Shown here one piece after another: positions 25,001 to 33,560 of a stretch of DNA of 64,000 nucleotides; position 1 is the first letter of the stretch; the number at the start of each line of letters is the position of its first letter. The notes under the pieces are model-generated. The model was given only the letters and a program-made list of their open reading frames with translations, was not told the DNA's origin and did no database searches. Origin of the DNA: Eunapius fragilis (lineage: Eukaryota > Porifera > Demospongiae > Spongillida > Spongillidae); the NCBI GenBank assembly GCA_963681505.1, contig OY811986.1, forward strand, positions 1,291,753-1,355,752, given 5' to 3'. Position numbers and translations under genes: made by a program.

Positions 25001-25308
25001 TGCAGAAATCAGTAGCTACAGGACCCTTCCATGTACACTCCAAATTTGACATGTTATCGTCACTCGTATCTGGAGAAATGTGGAATCTTAACCCATTGGG
25101 TTAGAGACCTTTGTAACCATGGCATGGAAAATATCTAGAACACCAAAATCGGTTTGCACAGAGAGAACTGATGTGTGAACAAGTGTACGAAATTTGAAAA
25201 GAAAATATAAAACCGTTGTGAAGATATGTTGCTTTGCGTAACGTACAATTTTTATAGTGATAAAATAAAAACTCCAGAAGGGTGATTTTGCTGGACACCG
25301 TCCCATAT
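22016..25308 (-). repeat. Foldback palindrome, right arm
   Basis: Inverted copy of the left arm: polypurine (GGAGGA-based) from 22,016 to about 24,500, then the near-identical outer segment to 25,308. The right arm carries a large 18-bp tandem expansion that the left arm has only in a few copies. Confidence 0.9.
23064..23640. repeat. 18-bp polypurine minisatellite, about 32 copies
   Basis: The unit GAGGAGGGGAGGAGGAGG repeats from 23,064 to 23,640; from 23,083 there are 31 units with no visible substitution. Because 18 is a multiple of 3 and the unit has no stop codon, it yields artificial Glu/Gly, Arg/Gly or Pro/Ser frames. Confidence 0.95.
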
Positions 25309-25394
25309 AAATAATTTAAATACAATACACTGATAAATAAATAACACACAAATGCAAAATTCATGTGGACACCATCCTACTAAGGATTGATCTT

Positions 25395-26860
25395 ATGAGG
25401 GGCAAATGTTCAGCCTGCCGTAAAGATCATTTATAATGACCGACTTTGGCTTGGAGCAGGCGATTGCCAGCCTAGATGCCAACTGAGCAAAACTTTTGAC
25501 AGCCTCTTGACCCCATGCACCGTATGTCTCAACAACCAATGGGATGCACACCCATCCTAATTCCTAACATTTGGCATCATTGCTGTTGTGTATTCTGATC
25601 TCAGATGCATGAGCAGCCGCTCCCGAAGACACTCCCAATTCCGAAAGGATAAATGAATTAAGCGGAGAGGTCATGCAGAAGTCAAAAGCTGCAGGTTTGC
25701 CTAGAGACCAGTTGTGGACGAGAATGTCTGCGGGTCTAGTGTGATCATGGTCATGGGTTAAGTTATTGCCTACATCAACTTTGACACCTAGATGAGCCAA
25801 GCAACAAGACATCCCTCAGCAGATTATGTCGGTGTACTGCCTCTCCCCCTCGTTTGCATGTGGAAGCATGGTGGCCTAGGGGATCCAGGATAGAGTCGGG
25901 GCAGAGGGAGCAACTAGAGCCACAAGATGTGTCCAACCCTAGCCACCATTTGAGGGCAACATTGTACTGATTAGGTTTGAAATGGAGACCAAGACTTTCT
26001 GAGGGGACAACTGACAACCATGAAGAGGAATGATGGGCAGGAGATTGATAATAGGCGTGCCCTATCAACAACTGAGGACATGTTAAACAGGCCTTGTAAT
26101 TGAAAATCATCCAATTTGGATGACAGCATCTTTTGCTTTACGTGGGAGGATGTGACTGAGTCCAAAGTGATTTTATCGGCTAGTGCTACACATTCGTTGA
26201 ACATCTCCACAGCATAGGTGAGGTGGGTAAGCGACAGGTGGCCATAGCCAGATGAACAAATGGAGGCAATGTAGGCAGCTGGGGCATGAAACATGAGAGA
26301 CCGCAGACCCAAACCACCTCTACTCAAACTTAGATGGGCCTGATTCCATGATACATCAGTCATGTCAACCAATGTACTCTGAGACAGACAGTCCCTAACA
26401 TCCAGGTCAAAAAGCTCAAGAGCTTTGACATACAGCGAGGGTGGAGTAGCCCGAGCAAGATGAGCTAGTTTGCAAAAGCCACTACAAGTGCAAAGAAGCA
26501 ATAAAGCTACTTGAGGGTCTAGTGCGCCTACTTCCTCTATCTGTCGCATGAGTTGTTTAGCCAAGCTATGCTTATGAGAAATAAAGGTGGTACAAAAGTC
26601 TAGGTCACCAATGGGGATCCCTATGTTAGGCTGGTGGGATTGCTTCATTAATAGAGGGAAGAGATTTAGGTCACTGGGACAAAAAACTTCACATTTAGCA
26701 ATGTTGACATGGAGTCCCAAAGAGTGACCTTTTTCTTCTAAGATGGCCAGTACTCTTCGTATCTCAGTGTTAGGGCCTGCCACAACACCATCATCCAAGT
26801 ACCAAGCATTAATAGGATTGTTAATAAAACATATGACAACCACATTTAGTCAAATACAAA
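25395..26860 (-). pseudogene. Non-LTR retrotransposon reverse transcriptase, 5'-truncated
   Basis: From 26,860 downward: the RT palm motif WYLDDG with LGLHVNIAKCEVF, a thumb-like region, a CCHC-type knuckle (SLCPD-LGHHASTC followed by RHNLLRD), then RPADILVHNW-LGKPAAFDF and GWVCIPLVVETYGAWG. The C-terminus ends at TAA 25,395-25,397. Two frameshifts (near 26,040 and 25,805) and an in-frame TAG (TGTTAG, near 25,566) make it inactive. The fingers and N-terminal part are missing, as is usual for 5'-truncated LINE copies. Confidence 0.75.
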
Positions 26861-27404
26861 CTGCATTGTTACCTTTTGATTATCTTTAACAGTTCAAAAG
26901 ATAACAATAAAATAGATTGCAATAACTTTAAATGAATATTTATAAACTGCAAAAAAGTAGATACGAAATTTGACTGGCATCTGATTACACCCTCCCCCTC
27001 CTCCCCTCCTCCTCCCCCTCATCTCCCTTCTCTTATGGTAAAATTTGCACAATCAGCAAAGCATCTCTTAGCTCAGCGAGTAGTCCCCTTGGTCCCCTCC
27101 CCTAATATGCTATACTTGGCACTGTTCGAAGCAGTCTTATCTGTTGGAGGACAAAACTGGCTACAGTGCCCTGCAGAGAATCAGTTTTACCAAGGGGGTG
27201 GGGTAGGGAGGGGCAAGTATACTCCTGGTATCATGTACACACACACACACACATAATATATACCCACATTCGTATTTTTACCATAATCACACACACCCTC
27301 CATATCATCACCACTGCTTCCATCACACCGATCACATGAATGTGCACTCGTAGAACACACACACACACAAACATACACACACACACACATACACTCATAC
27401 ACAC
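26861..27404. other. Intergenic, low complexity
   Basis: Contains a short polypyrimidine patch at 26,990-27,030 and (CA)n runs at 27,236-27,252 and 27,353-27,404. No gene is recognised. Confidence 0.5.
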
Positions 27405-27719
27405 ATGGAAGCGAGCATGTACTCAGGTGCTGCGGCAAGAGCAGCTGAGCTCAGAAAGTACACTCAAAATGACTCTAAATGTGCTGAACTAAGTTGGAAA
27501 TGTATTCCGCTTGCGGTAGAGTGTTATGGTGCATGGGGTTAAGAGGCTTTAAAGGCCTTCTCACAAGTAGCCATTCGTTTAGCCATTCGTGGAAAATCTA
27601 TGGCATTGACTGACCTCTTTGGTCGCCTCAGTCACTCACTAATAAGAGCTAATGCTGGTGCCATTCTGAGTCATTCCTACTCCCACCTTGTGCAGCAGGT
27701 GGATGAACTTTGTGAATAA
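27405..27719 (+). pseudogene. C-terminal fragment of the same retrotransposon family
   Basis: The frame reads ELSWKCIPLAVECYGAWG, a TAA stop, then EALKAFSQVAIRLAIRGKS and LFGRLSHSLIRANAG, ending at TAA 27,717-27,719. It aligns with the 3' ends at 2,655 and 25,395. The internal stop and isolated position show a dead fragment. Confidence 0.65.
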
Positions 27720-27774
27720 TTGTTTGAATTGTGTGTGGTTACATACTGCATGCTCCATAACAATTGTTAATTCA

Positions 27775-28460
27775 TTATAATATAACAAAAATAAAAACAT
27801 GATCTCATAACAGGTAATTCCGAGCACACAAATATCACATCACTAGTTCACATGCACAAATGAATCTCAAATGTGAAGGACTTGTCACAAATTACAACAG
27901 AGAAAGCCAAAGAAGAATACGGCCAAGAGTGATAATATAAGCTATTATAGGGAAATGATAATACATCAAAGAATCCCCCACCATCACCTAAGGTACGGTA
28001 AAATAAGATCATCCAGAAAATATCCACATACAAAAATGCAATAAATCAATAACTTTGACAATTAATGATACCATTCAGCCTTTTCCAACCAGTAAACTAT
28101 GCTATCCAGACCATTGCTCATTCCAAATTTACCAAATACAAATGGCAAGTGTTCTATGCAATGTAAAAAAAAAACTATCTCATTACAGGCGACTCAGAGC
28201 ATACACATATCACATCTCCAATTGACATGCACAAATGAATCTCAAATGTGAGACAAATTGTAGGACTTACCAACTACGGTCACATTTTCCAAGAAAGCCA
28301 AAGAACACGTCCAGGAGTGATAATTTGTGCAATTATAGGGAAATGATACAGGATGAAAAAAAATCACTGAATCTTCACTTAAGCAATGTTAAAATAAGAT
28401 CATCAAGGAAAATACTCACATGCAACAATCCCCCCTGATAACTTTTAATCACACCATTAA
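27775..28460 (+). repeat. ~400-bp satellite, left edge (about 1.7 monomers)
   Basis: It contains the landmarks TCACATCTCCAATTGACATG, CACAAATGAATCTCAAATGT, TTTTCCAAGAAAGCCAAAGA and AGTGATAATTTGTGCAATTA in order. The first monomer is clearly more diverged than the second, as expected at an array edge. The array is interrupted exactly at a TTAA by the element that follows. Confidence 0.85.
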
Positions 28461-29012
28461 TGATAGATCGAATAAGCGCCTACGTGTAGGCGAAAAACGC
28501 AATTTAAGCCTACCTGCAGGCGTTCTTTTGTATATAGCTACGGTACTTTTTCGTGTTGTAAAAACTTGCAAATTGATACCATGCGAAGCTGAAACATTTC
28601 TCTTTCTATCGAGAGTACGTTAGTAACTCTCATATAGGATTTGACCCCGATTATGAATGTCATTAAAAAAACGCGACCCGCTTCTAACAAGACTCCCGAC
28701 GAGCGGATGGCTTACCTTGTTATCGTCGTCGTACAAGAAGGCAATAACAAGCAGTTTCGTGTTTGTTTGATGTCACAAAACCGCGTGGTTGTAGAGAACA
28801 AAACAATTTTCGAAACTCATACCCAGTCCCACGTTAGTCTCGTACCCAGACCCACCCTTACGTAAGCATTATCGCATAACGTATAATACTACGTAGAGAG
28901 GGTCTGGCCAAAAAAGTTGTTCCTGGAATGTTGATGGATGCTAGATGTTACATAATACTTGTGACGTAAACATTTTTGTGTCGTCACGAATTTGTGGAAT
29001 TTAATCAATTGT

Positions 29013-29417
29013 GAACCGCTGGGCTCGGCCGTTTTAGAAGCCAAGACCAAGAACGGACGGCTTCTTGAAAGCGCGTCATCAAAAATTTGCAGGGATGGTA
29101 TTGTTACTCTTGGCTAAGGGATCACTGTCGATCACATCAGCTTTGAACACGAGTTCAGCTCTGGATATGTCTGCAGAAAATGTTTTTGTAGCGATAGAAA
29201 AGTATCAGGCTTTAAAATGTCAGTTCATTGATGTAGAAACTGATTTACGAAGATTTCCTTTTTTTTGTTTTAGGTGTACTCAAGGTTACAAAAGCTTGGT
29301 ATGTGTCTCTCTGATGAGGCTATCAGACAGATAATCCACAAGCTTGGAATGAACCATGACAGTAGAGTTTATGAGTGGATAGAAGGTCTTAAAACACAAC
29401 TTCATCCAATTATGTAA
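29013..29417 (+). pseudogene. Zinc-finger (ZAD-like) gene of element A
   Basis: The first part reads VLEAKTKNGRLLES, then CRDGIV, and in another frame SSGYVCRKCF followed by IEKYQALKCQF and ETDLRR. This aligns with the minus-strand gene of element B (VLESRNRRQLAS, GYLCPRYF, IKKYLALHDKL). The second exon starts after TTTTTGTTTTAG at 29,274 and reads VYSRLQKLGMCLSDEA then WIEGLKTQLHPIM before TAA. Frameshifts near 29,110 and 29,180, and loss of the first C-x2-C, show decay. C-x2-C...C-x2-C fingers of this type may bind DNA or dimerise; the role is inferred. Confidence 0.55.
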
Positions 29418-29809
29418 TCTACATGAACTGTTAATTCCCACCTAAAGCAAGTACATGCAGTAGAAGGGAGTAAGGCAGAGCACCTTGTGAGACCACAGGC
29501 CCAAATGGCTATTTGTAGCTCAGGGAGGCAAGAGCAGACCGTCATCCCTAGGCTAGCAGTAGAGTGAATGGGGTGCAGGCAGTATGCGTAGCCTTATAGA
29601 TAGGGTGCAGGCTGTATGCGTAACCTTAGGTAGGGTGCAGCCTGCTATTGTGGGGTGAATAGGGTGCGGGCCATATAGTACCATAGAGGCCAGCAGAGGT
29701 TGTTGCCTTAGCTGTGTGATCTGGAGGGTTAGGGTACCCATGTATTGAGCAGTGGCCCCCAGGGGACCACCTATGTATATTTAATGACATAGGGCATCTA
29801 TAGGTGGCT

Positions 29810-30890
29810 TTGGAGAGTGGGGGCATCTCCAGGGGCTTTGGAGAGTGTGGGCATCACCAGGTGGTTCTGGAGTGTGGGGGGCATCTCCAGGTGGCTTTGG
29901 AGAGTGTGGGCATCTCCAGGTGGCTCTGGAAAGTGGGGGCATCTCCAGGTGGCATTGGAGAGTTGGGGCATCACCAGGTGGCTCTGGATTGTGGGGGCAT
30001 CTCCTAGTGGCTTTGTAGAGTGGGGGCATCTACAGGTGGCTTTGTAGAGTGTGGGCATCTGCAGGTGGCTTTGAAGAGTGAGGGCATTACCAGGTGGCTC
30101 TGGAGTGTGGGGGGGGGGCATCACCAGGGGCTTTGGAGAGTGAGGGCATCACCAGGGGCTATGGAGAGTGGGGGCATCTCCAGATGGGTATTGGAGAGTG
30201 GAGGCATCTCCAGGTGGCTTTGGAGAGTGTGGGCATCTACAGGTGGCTTTGAAGAGTGAGGGCATTACCAGGTGGCTTTGGAGAGTGAGGGCATCACCAG
30301 GGGCTTTGGAGAGTGTGGGCATCACCAGGAGTGTGGGCATCACCAGGAGTGTGGGCATCACCAGGGGCTTTGGAGAGTGAGGGCATCACCAGGGGGCTTT
30401 GGAGAGTGAGGGCATCACCAGGTGGCTCTGGAGTGCGGGGGGCATCCCCAGGTAGCTTTGGCGAGTGAGGGCATCTCCAGGTGGCTTTGGAGAGTGGGGG
30501 CATCTACAGGTGACTTTGGAGAGTGTGGGCATCACCAGGAGTGGGGGCATCTGCAGGTGGCTTTGGAGAGTGAGGGCATCACCAGGGGCTTTGGAGAGTG
30601 AGGGCATCACCAGGGGCTTTGGAGAGTGTGGGCATCACCAGGAGTGGGGGCATCTGCAGGTGGCTTTGGAGAGTGAGGGCATCACCAGGGGCTTTGGAGA
30701 GTGTGGGCATCACCAGGAGTGGGGGCATCTGCAGGTGGCTTTGGAGAGTGAGGGCATCACCAGGGGCTTTGGAGAGTGAGGGCATCACCAGGGGCTTTGG
30801 AGAGTGTGGGCATCACCAGGAGTGGGGGCATCTGCAGGTGGCTTTGGAGAGTGAGGGCATCACCAGGGGCTCTGGAGAGTGAGGGCATAG
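29810..30890. repeat. 29-bp minisatellite inside element A, roughly 37 copies
   Basis: The unit is approximately GGGCATCACCAGG followed by TGGCTTTGGAGAGTGA. Copies vary (ACCAGG/TCCAGG/TGCAGG) and some are shortened. Towards the right end a larger repeat of several units recurs (GGGCATCACCAGGAGTGGGG). It is G-rich and non-coding. Confidence 0.9.
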
Positions 30891-30983
30891 ACTGCTGACA
30901 AACCTCTTGAAGTTAGTGAAGCCACCTTTAGGAAAAATAGTACACAAATGAAAAAAAGCACTACTAAGTTACAAATTACGAAC

Positions 30984-31202
30984 CTGGTCCTTCATGAGAG
31001 CTATAAGAGGAGAAACAACGATGGCAAGGCTACCTTCACAACCACGTAGCTCATCGAAGGCAAACGGGAGAATAGCGTAGCAAAGGGATTTGCCACTTCC
31101 CGTAGGAAGAATGATAAAGACATCGTTCCCTTGTTTGACTCCATTGAGCTGGTTTTCACGAAGGTTTGAGTAACCTTGTAACGATGCCGTCTAAGTCCAC
31201 AT
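30984..31202 (-). pseudogene. RecQ-like helicase N-terminal exon of element A
   Basis: Minus-strand frame: NLRENQLNGVKQGNDVF, motif I ILPTGSGKSLCY and motif Ia VVSPLIALMKDQ, then donor CAG|GTTCGT at 30,983. These are the RecQ-family Q-region, Walker A and motif Ia. The most upstream ATG (31,202) is followed at once by TAG, so the start is broken or lies elsewhere. Downstream exons (DEAH box onward) are absent and seem replaced by the minisatellite. RecQ enzymes unwind DNA 3' to 5'. Confidence 0.75.
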
Positions 31203-32064
31203 TGTATCAAGTGGGCGTAATTCAACAATCCAAAGTCTGGAATTCAAATAATCTACGTCACTCACTTTCCAACATTCTGATTGGACGCGCCAACATTCCG
31301 GCGCACAGAACAACTTTCTTCGACCTATTGGCCAGACCCTCTCTACAGAGTATTATACATAATGCGATAATGCTTACGTAAGGTTGGGTCTGGGTACGAG
31401 ACTAGTCCCACGTATTTCTCGTTCTTCTTCTTCTTGTTCTTGACCACGCATAACTCGGGATAGGAACACTTTTAAGAAATGAAAATCACACCAATGGCTT
31501 CAGAATTCGTTGGCATTTTCGCTTCTGTGGTCAAAACGTCTCGAGGCTACATGACATATCGGTGGTTGTGTTAGCAAATCACGTATAGTTAAGCTTACTG
31601 CACTGACACGACTCGGATATGTCCTACTTCGCTCTTTATACGAAGTACTAGCAGTATACATCATGTAATCAAATGTGTACGGTCTGGGCACTACACGTAA
31701 TAACGTGCACGTACTATAATCATTCTTGTTATTCGATCGTTGTAAGTTTGACGCTCTTTGTAACTTAGTGAAGTTGTTTTTTTCTTTTCAAAATGCCTTC
31801 ACGTCAGGAAAAGAAGAAACCCAAACGACGAGCATAGCACTTCAAAACTAGAGACGACGTATTAGATTCAGCCCGAGCGGAACTAGTCTCGTTCCCAGAC
31901 CACACTAGCAGCTGCGGATGGATTACATCACCGCTACGCTAGAAGTGGTCTGGGAAACTGGCTAACAAAATTGGTTCTATGTCCGGGCCATTTCTAACCG
32001 TACAATCAGAATGCAGGTGCTCCGTGACGTCACGATAATGAGATATGAATTATTTATTAGTACG

Positions 32065-32373
32065 ATGGCTGTGTCAAACCTGGAGCTCGACAATGCGATA
32101 ATTCAGGCGTCTCGACAGCTGGGTAATGTGACGATTCGTCCAGACCAGAACAGAGCTATTAAAAGCCTAATGGAAGGGCGTAATGTTTTTATTAGCTTGC
32201 CGACGGGGAGTAGAAAGTCGTTATGCTTTTCTGTGCTACCCTACGCGTTCGATTACCTCTACAAACGCGTTGGCAGTATCGTGGTGGTCGTTTCACCCTT
32301 GATTGCGTATAGGGCTATTCCATTTAATGCACAGACGATTCCATTTAATGCGCAGTCGGAGGGAGATCTTTGA
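32065..32373 (+). pseudogene. RecQ-like helicase N-terminus of element B, truncated
   Basis: From MAVSNLELDNAI: a Q-motif region (IRPDQNRAIKSLMEGRNVF), Walker A LPTGSRKSLCF (the usual Gly before Lys is Arg), and motif Ia VVVVSPLIA. The homology stops right after SPLIA where the internal deletion begins, and TGA follows. Two in-frame ATGs upstream (32,011 and 32,038) could also start it. The Arg in the P-loop would be expected to impair ATP binding. Confidence 0.7.
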
Positions 32374-32709
32374 TTTCAGGTCCTTTCTAATGCTATCCAA
32401 TTTATCGTGCAGTGCCAAGTATTTCTTGATCGAGTCGAAGTACCTTGGACACAAGTAACCTGATTCATACTCTCTCCCAGATTCCTTTGGTTTAGTTGTC
32501 TCGATCGCTAAACCCATTAAAACCGCTCTGCAGCGTTGCGATGTTGTACTAGCAAGCTGCCTCCTATTCCTGCTTTCTAAAACCGGAGCGTCGCACAACT
32601 TGCATCTATTCATTTTACAAACGTATTGACCAATGACACCGTTAATGAGTGTTGACGCGACACTTACACCCAATGACGTCACAACTGTTACGAACGTGCG
32701 TAGAACCAA
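32293..32709 (-). pseudogene. Zinc-finger (ZAD-like) gene of element B, truncated
   Basis: From the internal MNRCKLCDAPVLES: a C-x2-C pair, RNRRQLAS, then SGYLCPRYF where the second pair has lost its last Cys (Tyr), and a helical tail IKKYLALHDKLDSIRKDLKS. Its 5' end abuts the right terminal repeat, as the homologous gene does at the left end of element A. The 3' part is deleted and overlaps the truncated helicase end. Confidence 0.55.
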
Positions 32710-33267
32710 TTTTGTTAGCCAGTTTCCCAGACCACTTCTAGCGTAGCGGTGATGTAATCCATCCGCAGCTGCTAGTGTGGTCTGGGAACGAGACTAGAGC
32801 GGAACTACAAAGCAGAGCCTGAAAAGAAGCGGCCCTCTCAACGTGCAAACTATCGAGCAGAGCCTGAAAAGAAACGGACCTCTCGACGCGCAAGGTATCG
32901 AGATGCGATTAGTAGGGGGGGGGGGGGGGGGGGGGGGGGGGAGGGGGGGAGACGGTGCTGTCTGGATCTGGCCCGGTACAAAATGCGTTCATGGGTTCGA
33001 TCGCGCTGGGGCGACAATCTATTTCGGCCGCCCCTTAAAGCCCCCTCAGATCCTGAAAAGGAACGGACCTCTCGACGTGCAAGGTATCGAGCAGATCCTG
33101 AAAAAAGACAGCGATATTGCCATAGTCCTGAACGTACATCTCGCTCGGCGAAAAGAGTTAAGGTCACTCAAAGGTATGTCGTACCTTTACAACCTCCCTC
33201 TCATATCAAGATGGATTACTTCACATGCTATACGGCTCATAATCGGGTATGAATAAAAATCAATGAA

Positions 33268-33560
33268 ACAAGTAAATAAAAACAATTCTCTATGAGAAAG
33301 TTGGTGACATATAGGATTTAAAGGCAATGGTGGTGTAAAAAGGAAGGAAACAAGGGTCTAATAATAAGGGAAAATGGAATAGTCCTATATTTAGCACATT
33401 TCTATATGTAGGATATAGTATGTTGTTCGTGTGCTAAATATAGGACTATTCCATTTTCCCTTATTATTAAACCCTTGTTTCCTTCCTTTTTACACCACCA
33501 TTGCCTTCAAATCCTATATGCCACCAACTTTCTCATAGAGAATGTTTTTTATTTACTTGT
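33268..33560. mobile_element. Foldback MITE (ACAAGTAA family)
   Basis: A 293-bp near-palindrome from ACAAGTAAATAAAAACAATT to TTTTTTATTTACTTGT. Inner arms include GAGAAAGTTGGTG, ATATAGGATT and GTGCTAAATATAGGAC. Same family as 12,574 and the five copies after 56 kb. It lies between the charged-repeat pseudogene and the Tigger element. Confidence 0.85.

Larger units (their letters stand above)
28835..31404. mobile_element. Element A: TAGTCTCGT-ended transposon, 9-bp duplication
   Basis: It starts TAGTCTCGTACCCAGACCC and ends with its inverted complement (TCTGGGTACGAGACTA). The target duplication GTCCCACGT lies at 28,826-28,834 and 31,405-31,413. The inverted repeat extends about 85 bp with some substitutions. 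It carries a zinc-finger gene on the plus strand at its left end and a RecQ-like helicase gene on the minus strand at its right end, with a 29-bp minisatellite between. Element B shares ends, duplication length and gene order in flipped orientation. Confidence 0.85.
31884..32796. mobile_element. Element B: short TAGTCTCGT-ended transposon, 9-bp duplication
   Basis: Terminal inverted repeats of about 96 bp look identical (TAGTCTCGTTCCCAGACC inward). The target duplication GAGCGGAAC is at 31,875-31,883 and 32,797-32,805. Each terminal repeat contains its own hairpin: CCCAGACCAC-CTAGC against GCTAG--GTGGTCTGGG. The 913-bp element keeps the first exons of a helicase (plus strand) and a zinc-finger gene (minus strand) facing each other, with the rest deleted. 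Identical ends suggest a recent insertion. Confidence 0.9.
31790..33252 (+). pseudogene. Charged-repeat protein (x-PEKKR-S-RA-YR repeats), interrupted by element B
   Basis: The start MPSRQEKKKPKRRA is followed by a TAG. After element B come YKAEPEKKRPSQRANYRAEP, EKKRTSRRARYR and, past a poly-G interruption at 32,917-32,942, DPEKERTSRRARYRADPEK. Such Arg/Lys-rich repeats occur at the N-termini of large transposon-associated proteins in sponges and cnidarians. Removing element B with one copy of GAGCGGAAC restores a continuous repeat frame. The nonsense codon, the poly-G insertion and the loss of everything downstream mark it as dead. Confidence 0.55.

Noticed and set aside
18193..25104. 64-codon frame (MAYLNRVSGAKCRITLKIHI...) present in both palindrome arms
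   Set aside because: The arms are nearly identical, so conservation carries no information; equally long frames exist on the other strand and no family is recognised.
17939..26831. Shared ATAGGATTGTTAATAAA at 17,937 and 26,812 as a duplication flanking the palindrome region
   Set aside because: A 17-bp AT-rich match is near the level expected by chance, and the right copy lies inside RT coding sequence, with no other support.
29804..30882. Overlapping frames in the 29-bp minisatellite on both strands
   Set aside because: Low-complexity repeat translations, no domain, frames change with unit-length variants.
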